Below, one piece after another: positions 42,333-52,028 of a DNA stretch of 64,000 nucleotides. Position numbers and translations under genes: made by a program. Positions within the stretch are counted from its first letter, which is position 1, and every line of letters begins with the position of its first letter. Source of the DNA: CAJXZP01 sp963974475 (GTDB lineage Bacteria > Bacteroidota > Bacteroidia > Flavobacteriales_G > Salibacteraceae). The notes under the pieces are model-generated. The model was given only the letters and a program-made list of their open reading frames with translations. It ran no database searches and was not told the DNA's origin. The stretch covers positions 1 through 64,000 of the forward strand of contig CAXBCR010000012.1 in assembly GCA_963974475.1 (NCBI GenBank). Direction: 5' to 3'.

Positions 42333-43632
42333 AAAAAGCATATTTACCAATGTAGATTGGATGCTCGTGGGGTTATACTTCATGTTGGTGATGATGGGGT
42401 GGCTAAATATTTACGCTACATTGTATAACGAAGATCACACCAATATTTTTGACTTCACCCAAAGCTATGGCAAACAGCTGATGTGGATTGGTTTATCTGT
42501 TGTGGTGGGGTTAGTCATTCTCATCTTTGATTCACGATTATTTGAAACATTCGCCTATTTTTTCTATGCCATCGGTATCTTTTTATTGGTAGCCGTTCTG
42601 GTGGGAGGAACCGAAATAAAAGGTGCTCGTTCTTGGTTTGCCATTGGCGGAATTAGCTTTCAACCCTCCGAAACTGCCAAATTTGTAACCGCATTGGCAG
42701 TAGCCTATTATCTTAGTCGACCTGGGATTAAAATTGGGAATTTTAAATCCAAATTAATCATGCTTGTAATGATTGCTTTACCGGGTTTGCTCATTGCTAT
42801 TCAACCCGATCCGGGTTCTACATTAGTGTATCTCGCCTTTATTTTTGTACTGTATCGGGAGGGGATGTCGGGCAACATTATGATCATTGGGTTAATTATG
42901 GTTATGCTGTTTATTGTAACCTTATTTGCCAAAGAAACCTCCATAATGCTTCCCTTCATCCATAAGGAAATGCCGGGAGAATATGTACTCATTTCCTTTT
43001 TAGGTTTAATCTCTCTTGGGCTATTTCTATTGCTTCAAAAAATGAGCAAAAGCGCATGGAAAGTAGTTCTTATAGGTTTTGTAATTAGCGCAGGAACGGT
43101 TTTTAGTGTGGATTATGTATTTGACCATATTTTCAAAGACCGCCATAGAAACAGAGTAAACGAATTGGTAGGAATTATTTCCGACCCGCGTGGCACGGGC
43201 TACAATCAGCATCAATCTAAAATTGCCATTGGATCTGGTGGATTTTGGGGAAAAGGCTATTTGGAAGGAACGCAAACCAAATACGATTTTGTTCCCGAAC
43301 AAAGCACTGATTTCATCTTCTGTACCGTTGGCGAAGAATGGGGTTTTGTAGGTAGCTTTTTTGTGATTGTTATGTTCCTAACGCTCATTGGCCGACTCAT
43401 TTTCATAGCGGAAAGACAACGCTCCAAATTTGCCCGAATTTACGGCTACTCAGTGGGCTCTATTCTATTTGTCCACTTCATGATCAATATCGGAATGACT
43501 ATTGGCCTTGCTCCCGTAATTGGAATCCCACTCCCATTTTTTAGCTATGGTGGAACCTCCCTACTCTCTTTCACTATTCTACTTTTTACGTTTATTAAGT
43601 TAGATTCCGATAGAAAACACGTGCTAGGTTAA
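42319..43632 (+). CDS. rodA: Rod shape-determining glycosyltransferase RodA (SEDS)
   Basis: The 437-residue protein has about ten membrane segments and SEDS motifs: GARSWFAIGGISFQPSETAKF, QPDPGSTLVY and the C-terminal GIPLPFFSYGGTSLLSF. RodA polymerises glycan strands from lipid II. The 14-base overlap with mrdA suggests tight coupling of the pair. Confidence 0.95.
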   Translation: MSRIKKSIFTNVDWMLVGLYFMLVMMGWLNIYATLYNEDHTNIFDFTQSYGKQLMWIGLSVVVGLVILIFDSRLFETFAYFFYAIGIFLLVAVLVGGTEIKGARSWFAIGGISFQPSETAKFVTALAVAYYLSRPGIKIGNFKSKLIMLVMIALPGLLIAIQPDPGSTLVYLAFIFVLYREGMSGNIMIIGLIMVMLFIVTLFAKETSIMLPFIHKEMPGEYVLISFLGLISLGLFLLLQKMSKSAWKVVLIGFVISAGTVFSVDYVFDHIFKDRHRNRVNELVGIISDPRGTGYNQHQSKIAIGSGGFWGKGYLEGTQTKYDFVPEQSTDFIFCTVGEEWGFVGSFFVIVMFLTLIGRLIFIAERQRSKFARIYGYSVGSILFVHFMINIGMTIGLAPVIGIPLPFFSYGGTSLLSFTILLFTFIKLDSDRKHVLG

Positions 43633-43723
43633 TCGTTGCGTTAGCGACAGCCATAAGAGTATTTTTACGACCCTTTCCATTAGTAAAAAAGATAAAGTGG
43701 GTACCGTTTTCCAAAGGTAAAGC

Positions 43724-43761
43724 CAAAAAAAATGCCGACTAATTGAAATTAATCGGCATTT
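43724..43761 (-). terminator. Terminator of the leucyl aminopeptidase gene
   Basis: Arms AAATGCCGACTAATT (43730-43744) and AATTAATCGGCATTT (43747-43761) pair with one mismatch. On the minus strand a T run follows. It may also slow the converging rodA transcript. Confidence 0.85.
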
Positions 43762-43780
43762 GAAATAGTTTTATTCGTGC

Positions 43781-45202
43781 TTATTTACACATATTCTTAG
43801 CAAAATCGTAAACCAATCTTACTCCAGTGCCTGTTCCCCCTTGGGCTTTATATGGTTCTGGTTTATCCAAAAATGCTGGACCTGCAATGTCTAAATGAAT
43901 CCAAGGGTAATCGGTGAAATGTTTCAAAAACATACCCGCTGTAATTACGCCTCCAACCGGGCCTCCAAGATTGGTCATATCTGCAATACTTGAATCCAAT
44001 TGAGTTCTATACTCACTCCACATTGGTAATTCCAAAATACGTTCGTACACCCTTTCTCCACTTGCTTTTAATGCATTTTTTAAATCCTCATTAGCGGTAG
44101 CTACAGAAGCTATACCATGAGAACCAGTTATTGCATGTGCAGCACCAGTTAAAGTAGCCATATCAATACACAACATTGGGTCAAATTGCTTGGCATACAC
44201 CAATGCATCCGACAAAATTAAACGTCCTTCGGCATCTGTATTTTTCACTTCTACGGTGGTGCCATCGCTAATAGTGATTACATCATCCGCAACTAAAGCA
44301 TTTTTACCAATACGGTTATCGGTGCTTGGCACTAAGGCAATGGTGTAAACCGGAAGTTTGTTTAACGCAATGGCGTAAATAGCGCCCGAAACACCAGCAC
44401 TTCCACCCATATCAGATTTCATGTCGCTCATGTGTGCTCCTGGTTTAATATTGTAACCACCAGTATCGTAAACCACTCCTTTACCCACTAAAACCAGCGG
44501 TTTTTCGTTCACCGCATTTTCTGGTTTGTAAGTCATAATCGTAAAAGTGGGATCATCAATACTTCCTAAATTCACCCCTAACAGACCTCCCATTTTATGG
44601 TCTTCAATTTCTTTTTTGCTCAAAACTTGCGTTTCGAAACCACCAATTTTACCAATCTCTACGAAACGTTTTGCTAGCTCTACCGCATTTAAAGTAATCA
44701 CCGGTTCGTTAACAATATCTCTAGAAAAACAAGTAGCCTGAATCACATTTTCCAATTCGGTTAATGCTTCTTGATCCAACCCTACTACTTCCACTAATTC
44801 CAGCGCGTTCTTCTTTTCTTTATCTGTTTTAAATAAAAGGTATTGGTAGTTCTCCAAACTCATTCCCTCCAAAAAGGCCAATACATTTTCTTCCGAAATA
44901 CTTTTATCTGCCACTACCGATACTGAATTCAGCTTCTCCGCATTTACCGCTTTAGTAATTGAACTACCCAAAACACGGTAATCTTGTAATGTTTGGTTTG
45001 CTGTGTCTGCTTTTTTATTTCCAAAAACAGCATACACTAAACTACTTCCAACCGATGAAAAGGCAAAACTATTCTCGTCTGCTTTGATTTTTTCGCTCAG
45101 GTAAGGCGAATCAATATTAGCCAGTTGCTTTAAATCGGAACTAGCGGTAGATAGTATGATTATATTGGATGATGGCGCTTTTGACGCGTGTAATTTTAAC
45201 AT
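43781..45202 (-). CDS. pepA: Leucyl aminopeptidase (M17)
   Basis: The 473-residue protein has the M17 catalytic domain with GKGVVYDTGGYNIKPG, MKSDMGGSAGVSGA and the signature NTDAEGRLILSDALVYA, which together hold the two metals and the catalytic Lys/Arg. It removes N-terminal residues from peptides in the cytoplasm. The divergent N-terminal domain is normal. Single gene with its own terminator. Confidence 0.93.
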   Translation of the reverse strand: MLKLHASKAPSSNIIILSTASSDLKQLANIDSPYLSEKIKADENSFAFSSVGSSLVYAVFGNKKADTANQTLQDYRVLGSSITKAVNAEKLNSVSVVADKSISEENVLAFLEGMSLENYQYLLFKTDKEKKNALELVEVVGLDQEALTELENVIQATCFSRDIVNEPVITLNAVELAKRFVEIGKIGGFETQVLSKKEIEDHKMGGLLGVNLGSIDDPTFTIMTYKPENAVNEKPLVLVGKGVVYDTGGYNIKPGAHMSDMKSDMGGSAGVSGAIYAIALNKLPVYTIALVPSTDNRIGKNALVADDVITISDGTTVEVKNTDAEGRLILSDALVYAKQFDPMLCIDMATLTGAAHAITGSHGIASVATANEDLKNALKASGERVYERILELPMWSEYRTQLDSSIADMTNLGGPVGGVITAGMFLKHFTDYPWIHLDIAGPAFLDKPEPYKAQGGTGTGVRLVYDFAKNMCK

Positions 45203-45409
45203 GATTTTAGTTTTTATTGGGCCTAATTTCAGCCGCTACAAAATTGGGCTTTTTATGATGAAAAGCAAGGTCAACGTTCGTAAATTAACGAATTCAAAAC
45301 TTCCTCTTCTTTGGATGCGTGAGAATTAATAAAAAAGACCGAATCATTGGTCAGCTTTACACAAAATCCAATGATTTAAATCTTCAATTTGCAAAACTAC
45401 AAAAGAACA

Positions 45410-45448
45410 AAGCTTTAACAAATCCCTCAGTCTCTAACTTGTGGGTGA
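45410..45448. repeat. Truncated copy of the dispersed hairpin repeat
   Basis: AGCTTTAACAAATCCCTCAG followed by TCTCTAACTTGTGGGTG matches the right half of the full copies at 49391-49482 and 50837-50931. The left half, including the first hairpin arm, is missing. It lies at the 3' side of the large T9SS gene. Confidence 0.7.
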
Positions 45449-45468
45449 CGACAAATTCAAGTGCCTTT

Positions 45469-48400
45469 TTATAACTTACTCACCTGATACACATACTCAT
45501 CTCCGTTTATTTCAACTTTTACAAAATAGACGCCTGTGGCTAGTTTGGATAGGTCTACTTGCGTGGTCCATGGGGTGGTGTTTTTGGTGATTTGTTTTTG
45601 GTGTACTGTTTTTCCGTTAAAGTCTACTACGCTAATCTTGGCTTTGGTAGCATTTACTTTTTGCAAATCAATGGTTACATAGTTGTCGGTGGGGTTGGGA
45701 TACACGCTGATGTCTGTGTTGATATGCACTTCGTTTACGCCTACATTGATATATGCAAAACAGGAAGAAGTGTCTACACAGTTATTTTGGGTGATTTCAA
45801 CGGCATAGTTTCCGCTTTTGGTTACCGTCAACTTTCTGTTGGTGTCGCCCGTTATTGGGGTGTAATTGGAGCCACAATCTAGCCATTGGTACACCGCGTC
45901 TTTGTAATTGGCGGTTAAATCAAATCCTTGGCGCACTACCGATGTGTCTATATTCGTTAACTGTAATTTTAATGATAGTACAGAATCACAGCCGTTTACG
46001 GTGGTGAATGTATGCGTAGCTGTAGTGTTGGTGGCAGTATATGTAACGCCATCTACCCAAGTAAAACTACTGCCACAAATTCTTTGATAATCGGTAATGG
46101 CATAGGTGCTTCCCATGGTTAAATCTAGGGTGACCACACTGTCGCATCCATTTACGGAAGTTAGGTATTGCGTAGCCGTATTATTACTCGTGGTGTACGT
46201 TACACCATCGGTCCAAGTGAAGTTATCGCATCCGGTTTGGGTATCTACTACACTATAAATGGGGTGGATTGTTAAATCTAATGTGACTATACTATCGCAA
46301 CCTGCTCCATTCACTAACGTATCGTAATACATGCCCGATGAATAGTAGCTTATTCCGGTATTTACCCACGCATAACTACCACAGGCAGTTACAGGTAGGG
46401 TGGTGTTGGAGCTATTGTTTAGGGTTAGATTTAGCGTAACTATACTATCGCAATTACTACTGTTGAGCAGCGTGTCTTTGGCCGTGAAATTAGACGTAGT
46501 ATATGTCACTCCATTTATCCAGGTGTATGAATCGCAAGCTTCCAGCGTATCGGTGGCAGTGGTGGTATATCCGAGGGTTAAATCCAAATAAATGGTACTA
46601 TCACATCCTGCGGCATTGGTAAAGGTAAGCGATGCGGTGGTGTTGGAAGCAGTATAGGTTACGCCATCTATCCATGTGTATGAATCACAAGCGGTAACAA
46701 CATCGGTAGCTTCGTCAGCAGTTTTAGTAAAGTTTAAAATGGTGATAGAATCGCATCCGTAAAACGAACCTCCAATCAAGGTGTCGTAGGCAAAATTGGT
46801 GGAATTGTAATACGTTATTCCATTGGTCCATGTCACCGAATCACAGGCTATTACCGTGTCTATTCCGTAGGTGATTTGGTGAACGGTTAGGTTTAGCGTT
46901 ACAATGCTATCACATCCATTGGCACCCGTAAATTGTACCCACGGAGTGGTTGCGTTTGAGCTATAGATAAGTCCATTAATCCACGTGTATGCACCGCAAG
47001 AAACTACCGTATCTGTACTACTAGTAGGCAATTCAATGGTTAGGTTTAACTGAAGTATACTGTCGCATCCGGCACTATTTAGTACCGTATCTTTTGCCGT
47101 AGTATTATTACTCGTATAGGTTACCCCATTTCTCCAAGTGTAACTGGAACATGCCGTTACGTAATCAATAGTTGGAAGAGTGTCTTGAATATACAATTGA
47201 AGATGAATCACACTATCGCACCCAAGGGCATTGGTATTTGTTACCGATGCGGTGGTGTTGCTTTGAGTATAGGTTACATTGTCTATCCAAGTATAAGAAC
47301 CGCAGGTAGAAACCACATCTATGGAGTCATATCTATTTATAGTTAAGTTTAAGCTAACTACCGAGTCGCATCCATTTGCTTGAGCCCCAGAATAGACAAA
47401 AGTTGCAGAAGTATTGGATTCTGTATAGGTAAAGCCGTCTATCCATGTTAATGAATCGCATTTCACGTAGGTATCGGTACTAAACGCACCGGGCAGTATG
47501 GTGAGATTTAAGGTCATCACACTATCGGAGCCTCTTGAACTAACCAAGGTATCGGTAATTATAATAGAGGTATCATACCTAACACCATTTGCCCATCTAT
47601 ATGAATTACAGGCAGTCACCGTGTCAAACCCAATAGTAGCAGTGCCGTCACCAAGTTTAAAAAGAAATGATCCAGGTCCGTATAAGTTCTCTACTCCCGT
47701 ACCAGGATCAAAATCTGTGGTTCCTAGGTATTTTCCAACTGAATAAATATTTTCAGCAGGATCAACATATAATCTTGAACCTAAAGCAAGACCAATAGTA
47801 TCTGTCCAAACAACATTACTGAGTGTATCCAGTTTTTTAATATGACTTTTAGCAAAACCATTGTTATATAATCCTATATAGTACAGATGATTATTGGTAA
47901 AGGATACATCATTACCCACAGAAGCAGCATTGGAATCCGGGCTAAGGTTTAATACCCACTTAAATGAACCTGAGCCATTTAACTTCAATAAATAACTATC
48001 ATTATAAGCTGCGGTTAAATTGTATGTACCTAATCCGGGGTTGAAATCAACGGTATCTGAAAAAAGACCTATGAGATAGATATTATTATGCGTGTCGGTG
48101 GTAACACCGATAACCGATTCATCATTAATACCCCCAAAACTTTTCCCCCAAAGAAAATTCCCTGTTGAATCAAGTTTTTGTACAAACACATCATAGTTCC
48201 CGTTTGATACTAGGTTGACAGTGCCTATTCCCGGATTAATGTCTAAGGTACCACTAAATATCCCGGAAGAAATTATATTTCCATCTTGGTCCAGGCCAAT
48301 CTTACTATACCAAATATTAAAATAACCATAAGTGTGTTTTACCCATTTGTAATTTCCATTAGAATCTAGTTTTTCAACGAAGGTACCCCCCGGCCCATTT

Positions 48401-49020
48401 AAAGTAACCACCCCTACACCCGGGTCAAAATCATTGGTGCTTGTATATTCACCAATAGCGTAAATATTATTATTCGAGTCCAGTACTATATCTGTAATTC
48501 TGTTATCCCTTCCATGAATTTGTTTTGCCCAAATAAATCCCCCATTTTTATCCAGTTTTAAAATATACCCATTCCATGCACCTAATTGACCTGATGTGAG
48601 ATTAAAAACACCAGTGCCTGGATTAAAATCCACGGTATAATAGAATTCTCCAGACAAATAAATATTCCCCTCTGAATCTAAACTTAATCTATTACAACCT
48701 TGCTTGTATATGCCTCCAATTGTTTTAACCCAAAGCAAATTCCCCGAATTATCAAATTTTTGAATATAAATATCATAGAGCCCGTTTGATGTTTTGCTGA
48801 TTATTCCAGATCCAGGATCAAAATCTACAGTACCTGAATATATTCCCGCGGTGTAGACATTAAATTCTTTATCCACCGCCACGCCACGAGGATAGATAGA
48901 ATCGCTCTGACTTAATGCCCATTGAAATGCAGGCCCTTGTTGCCCAAAAGCATTAGGTAACCACCCTAAAGTAGTGATTAGTACTAGGAAAACGAATTTA
49001 AGTTGGATGACAGATTTCAT
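45469..49020 (-). CDS. Large secreted T9SS type A protein with 11 Cys-containing repeats
   Basis: The 1183-residue protein has a signal peptide (1-26). About 430 residues of SBBP-like propeller repeats follow, six of them marked by DF(D/N)PGxG-type motifs. Then come eleven ~51-residue repeats (about 462-1024) of pattern CxSYTWxxGxTY...GCDSxxxLxLT, a small Cys-bearing domain, and a type A sorting domain (VYPNPTDNYVTIDL, LSKLATGVYFVKVE). The first repeat has GSDS in place of GCDS and so lacks one Cys. T9SS would place it on the surface; adhesion is a guess. It is alone on its strand here. Confidence 0.9.
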   Translation of the reverse strand: MKSVIQLKFVFLVLITTLGWLPNAFGQQGPAFQWALSQSDSIYPRGVAVDKEFNVYTAGIYSGTVDFDPGSGIISKTSNGLYDIYIQKFDNSGNLLWVKTIGGIYKQGCNRLSLDSEGNIYLSGEFYYTVDFNPGTGVFNLTSGQLGAWNGYILKLDKNGGFIWAKQIHGRDNRITDIVLDSNNNIYAIGEYTSTNDFDPGVGVVTLNGPGGTFVEKLDSNGNYKWVKHTYGYFNIWYSKIGLDQDGNIISSGIFSGTLDINPGIGTVNLVSNGNYDVFVQKLDSTGNFLWGKSFGGINDESVIGVTTDTHNNIYLIGLFSDTVDFNPGLGTYNLTAAYNDSYLLKLNGSGSFKWVLNLSPDSNAASVGNDVSFTNNHLYYIGLYNNGFAKSHIKKLDTLSNVVWTDTIGLALGSRLYVDPAENIYSVGKYLGTTDFDPGTGVENLYGPGSFLFKLGDGTATIGFDTVTACNSYRWANGVRYDTSIIITDTLVSSRGSDSVMTLNLTILPGAFSTDTYVKCDSLTWIDGFTYTESNTSATFVYSGAQANGCDSVVSLNLTINRYDSIDVVSTCGSYTWIDNVTYTQSNTTASVTNTNALGCDSVIHLQLYIQDTLPTIDYVTACSSYTWRNGVTYTSNNTTAKDTVLNSAGCDSILQLNLTIELPTSSTDTVVSCGAYTWINGLIYSSNATTPWVQFTGANGCDSIVTLNLTVHQITYGIDTVIACDSVTWTNGITYYNSTNFAYDTLIGGSFYGCDSITILNFTKTADEATDVVTACDSYTWIDGVTYTASNTTASLTFTNAAGCDSTIYLDLTLGYTTTATDTLEACDSYTWINGVTYTTSNFTAKDTLLNSSNCDSIVTLNLTLNNSSNTTLPVTACGSYAWVNTGISYYSSGMYYDTLVNGAGCDSIVTLDLTIHPIYSVVDTQTGCDNFTWTDGVTYTTSNNTATQYLTSVNGCDSVVTLDLTMGSTYAITDYQRICGSSFTWVDGVTYTATNTTATHTFTTVNGCDSVLSLKLQLTNIDTSVVRQGFDLTANYKDAVYQWLDCGSNYTPITGDTNRKLTVTKSGNYAVEITQNNCVDTSSCFAYINVGVNEVHINTDISVYPNPTDNYVTIDLQKVNATKAKISVVDFNGKTVHQKQITKNTTPWTTQVDLSKLATGVYFVKVEINGDEYVYQVSKL
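45945..47640 (-). repeat. Eleven tandem ~153-bp coding repeats in the T9SS gene
   Basis: Each unit codes about 51 residues with the core (S/A)YTW(I/T)(D/N)GVTY and ends in GCDSxxxLxL. DNA copies have diverged, so the array is old rather than a recent slippage product. Confidence 0.8.
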
Positions 49021-49109
49021 ACGGAAAAAATTAATTCAATAGGTAAAATAGCATTAATTATTTTGCGAATATAAGGAAGTTTTGGAGACTGTTAGTTTTG
49101 GGATGTAAT

Positions 49110-49195
49110 CGGGCCTTCGAGTCGGTTCGGCTCCGCTCACCGCAGGCGATTCGTTAAAGCTTCACCGCTTTAACAAACCCCTCAACTTGTGATGG
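49110..49195. repeat. Dispersed hairpin repeat, copy 1
   Basis: It opens with CGGGCCTTCGAGTCGGTTCG and continues CTCCGCTCACCGCAG. The hairpin GTTAAAGC (49153-49160) with GCTTTAAC (49167-49174) follows around TTCACC, then CCCCTCAACTTGTGATGG. It is much richer in GC than its surroundings. Confidence 0.8.
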
Positions 49196-49390
49196 ATTAC
49201 AAATTATTGTTCGTTGAGTGAGTATTCGCTCATTGACACATGAATAAAACCAACATGCAAGTTGACATATTATAGTTTTTCAATCAGCTGTGCTGATTAG
49301 AAAAACTTTATGGCAACTGGGTTAACAAAGACAAATGTTATTTACTAACCCCAAAGCTTGCCAACTGAATAACCTTCAAGATGTACGAAC

Positions 49391-49482
49391 CGGGCCTTCG
49401 ATACGGTTCGGCTCCGCTCACCGCAGTCAATCTGTTAAAGCTTCACAGCTTTAACAGATCCCTCAGTCCGCTAATTTGGGAT
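49391..49482. repeat. Dispersed hairpin repeat, copy 2
   Basis: Same plan and orientation as copy 1. The hairpin is the best of the set: CTGTTAAAGC (49432-49441) and GCTTTAACAG (49448-49457), a perfect 10-bp stem with loop TTCACA. Confidence 0.8.
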
Positions 49483-49536
49483 TGATTACAAAAACAGAGC
49501 TGCACCAAATCCTCAAGTTGACCATTTGCAATGGCA

Positions 49537-49591
49537 ATCGGGCCTTTGAATCGCTTTAATAAACCCCTCAAGTCCCTTAACTTGTGATAAA
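49537..49591. repeat. Dispersed hairpin repeat, internally deleted copy 3
   Basis: The left end (ATCGGGCCTTTGAATCG) is joined directly to the right end (CTTTAATAAACCCCTCAAG). The central GC-rich part and the first hairpin arm are missing. It lies 110 bases before the DUF1016 start. Confidence 0.7.
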
Positions 49592-49700
49592 CAAAAAAGC
49601 AATCGAGTATTGATGCTGTTCATCTGTTTTAGGAAAAGTAAACGCAGTGCGTTCAGAAATAAAGCACAGAATAGAAAGCAAATATTAATTTTGAGGAATC

Positions 49701-50723
49701 ATGAATAAAATAGACCAGAACGCATACCAAAACTTTGTAGAGGAAATCAAAGAGAGAATTTACGAATCTCAATACCGTGCATTAAAAGCGGTAAACACCG
49801 AATTAATCTCACTTTATTGGGGAATAGGAGAATCTATTATTGAAAAGCAAGAACAACACGGATGGGGGAAATCTGTAGTTGAGAATCTATCGAATGACTT
49901 ACAAAAAGAGTTCCCCGGAGTAAAAGGTTTTTCATCTAGAAACTTATGGAGAATGCGTAATTTTTATCTTTCATATCATTAAAAAGAAAAACTGCCACCA
50001 CTGGTGGCAGAAATTGGATGGAGTCACAATATTGTGATAATGGAGAAATGTAAAGATGATTTAGAACGTGAGTTTTACCTCAAAATGACTAAGAATTATG
50101 GTTGGTCAAAAAGCGTATTAATCCATCAAATAGAAGGTAAATCCTACACGCAATTTTTATTGAACCAAACCAACTTTGATAAATCAATGACCGAGAAATA
50201 CAAGCATCAAGCAAAGTTGGCAGTCAAAGACAGTTACAGTTTTGATTTTCTGGAAATGATGGAAGATTACAAGGAACGAGATTTAGAACTGGGCTTGATT
50301 AAAAACATCCGCAGTTTTTTAATGGAAATGGGCGGAGAATATTCTTTTATTGGTAACCAGTACAAACTAAGTGTAGACGGAAATGATTTTTACATTGACT
50401 TGTTGCTGTACCATAGAAAGCTAAAAAGCTTGGTAGCAATAGAATTAAAAACAACAGATTTTAAACCCGAATATGCAGGAAAAATGCAGTTTTATCTCTC
50501 GGTATTAGATGACAAAGTAAAAATGGAAGATGAAAATCCATCCATCGGAATTATAGTGTGTAAATCAAAGAACAAACTTGTAGTAGAATACGCACTAAAT
50601 ACCGCAACCAAACCAATGGGTGTAGCCGATTACTCATTAAGTACATCAGTACCCAAAGAGCTTAAAGGACTGTTACCAAGTCCGGCACAAATCGCACAAA
50701 GTTTAGATAAGATGCTTGATTAG
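49701..50723 (+). pseudogene. DUF1016/YhcG-type PDDEXK nuclease gene split by an in-frame TAA
   Basis: The first part (49701-49982, 93 codons) has the DUF1016 N-terminal domain (LISLYWGIGESIIEKQEQHGWG, FSSRNLWRMRNFYLSYH). A TAA stands at 49980-49982. In the same frame the sequence continues KEKLPPLVAEIGWSHNIVIM to the stop at 50723, including the PDDEXK nuclease domain with YIDLLLYHR and LVAIELK. No frameshift is needed, so one nonsense change separates a normal ~340-residue gene. The C-terminal part could be made separately from a GTG at 50004 and keeps all nuclease motifs. The family is linked to mobile DNA and restriction loci. Hairpin repeats flank both sides. Confidence 0.88.
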
Positions 50724-50836
50724 CTCACTCAAATATTATTTGAATACGTTTGGATACCATTCGACTGTATTCAAAGAATACCAAGCACGTTGCGAATTGA
50801 AAAATAAATATGCAAGTTGACCATTTGTAATGCGAA

Positions 50837-50931
50837 TGGGCCTTCGAGACGATTCGACTCCGCTCACCGCAGTCGATCCGTTAAAGCTTCACAGCTTTAA
50901 CAAATCCCTCAGTCCGCTAACTTGGGATGGA
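50837..50931. repeat. Dispersed hairpin repeat, copy 4
   Basis: Full copy in the same orientation as copies 1 and 2, on the far side of the DUF1016 gene. Hairpin GTTAAAGC (50880-50887) with GCTTTAAC (50894-50901), loop TTCACA. The upstream words ATGCAAGTTGACCATTTG (50812-50829) are shared with copy 3. Confidence 0.8.
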
Positions 50932-50979
50932 CTATAGACTCAAATTTAGTCTTAGGTTATCTCACCCAAATAAGCCAAC

Positions 50980-51270
50980 CTATTTACTCAATACCTTAGG
51001 TACTTTAAAGTAATCAGAATCTTTGGAAGGCGCATTTTCTAGCGCTTCTTTTTTGGTGATATCGGTATGCACTTCGTCTTTTCTAAGTTGAAGCATTCCT
51101 TCGGTAACATACTTTAAGGGAGCCACATTTTCGGTGTCAATTTCATTGAGCAAGTCCATAAAAGTCAAGATTTTTTCCATATCCTTTTTTATAGCTTCTT
51201 TTTCCTCTCCCTTAAATTCTAATTTGGCTAGGCCTGCTACTTTATCTACTATGGTATCGTCAATAATCAT
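50980..51270 (-). CDS. gatC: Asp-tRNA(Asn)/Glu-tRNA(Gln) amidotransferase subunit C
   Basis: The 96-residue protein shows the GatC pattern: VDKVAGLAKLEF near the start, ILTFMDLLNEIDTENVAPLKYV and LRKDEVHTD. GatC stabilises the GatAB complex that converts misacylated Glu-tRNA(Gln) or Asp-tRNA(Asn). It overlaps plsC by 4 bases; gatA and gatB are not in the window. Confidence 0.93.
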   Translation of the reverse strand: MIIDDTIVDKVAGLAKLEFKGEEKEAIKKDMEKILTFMDLLNEIDTENVAPLKYVTEGMLQLRKDEVHTDITKKEALENAPSKDSDYFKVPKVLSK

Positions 51271-52028
51271 CGTTTCCTATTTTGGTTGGCGTAATAATCA
51301 TGGAGTTCATTTTTCATTTCCTCTCTGACTTGCTCGCGCAAAGGTATTAAATCTTCCTGTTTTAAGAACGCTGTTGGAACCGATTTCAAAATCTTTACAC
51401 GTGCCTTTCCTGGGCGACCCGAAGTTTTGAATAAATCATTGGATTCTAGAATTTTGTGCGTATCAAAAAGTAAGATAGGCACGAGCGGAACGCCTTCTTC
51501 CATGGCCAATCTAAACGCTCCATTTTTAAACAATGCCAGTTCGGGCACTTGCTCTTTTATGCCTCCTTCCGGAAACAATGCGATAGAGTCGCCTTGCGCC
51601 AATTTTTTGCCCGCTAGTTTAAATGCTTTCACCGAATCTATGTTACTTGCTCGGTTCACAGGTATATTTTGTCCGGAGGTAAAAAACCGCCCAAACATGG
51701 GTAATTTGGTTAATTCAGACATACCCATAAACGAGAAAAATTCGGGAATAATACCATACATCAAAAACGTGTCGATATACGAAGCATGATTAGAAATAAT
51801 GACATACGGAGCTGCGGGCAAATTTTCTTTTCCTTCTATTACCAACTGAATTCCAGCTAAAAACCGAACTAGCTTGCCCCATCTTTTTTGCCATACAAAC
51901 GATTGTCTCCATCGACTTTCTTTGGCTAAAAAATACACGAATATGGGATAAAATGGTACCAAGGTCACAAAAAAAACCGTGAGCACATAGACTTTATACG
52001 CTATCCAAAATGGTCGTTTATAATTCAT
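51267..52028 (-). CDS. plsC: 1-acyl-sn-glycerol-3-phosphate acyltransferase
   Basis: The 253-residue protein has an N-terminal membrane segment and the acyltransferase motifs NHASYIDTF (HX4D) and LFPEGG. It adds the second acyl chain to lysophosphatidic acid at the inner membrane. It overlaps gatC (4 bases) and the DUF502 gene (11 bases). Confidence 0.9.
   Translation of the reverse strand: MNYKRPFWIAYKVYVLTVFFVTLVPFYPIFVYFLAKESRWRQSFVWQKRWGKLVRFLAGIQLVIEGKENLPAAPYVIISNHASYIDTFLMYGIIPEFFSFMGMSELTKLPMFGRFFTSGQNIPVNRASNIDSVKAFKLAGKKLAQGDSIALFPEGGIKEQVPELALFKNGAFRLAMEEGVPLVPILLFDTHKILESNDLFKTSGRPGKARVKILKSVPTAFLKQEDLIPLREQVREEMKNELHDYYANQNRKR

Larger units (their letters stand above)
49021..49700. 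other. Repeat-rich gap between the T9SS gene and the DUF1016 gene
   Basis: This 680-base stretch has no credible gene. It contains three copies (two full, one truncated) of the dispersed hairpin repeat listed separately. Between them are AT-rich spacers sharing the words CAAGTTGACCATTTGCAATG (49513) and ACATGCAAGTTGACAT (49253). No promoter of quality was seen before 49701. Confidence 0.6.

Noticed and set aside
45330..45360. GACC/GGTC hairpin as terminator of the large T9SS gene
   Set aside because: On the minus strand a T run follows, but the stem is only about 4-6 bp with mismatches, so I do not list it.
49701..50723. Frameshift in the DUF1016 gene
   Set aside because: Both halves are in the same frame (starts differ by a multiple of three), so the break is a nonsense codon.
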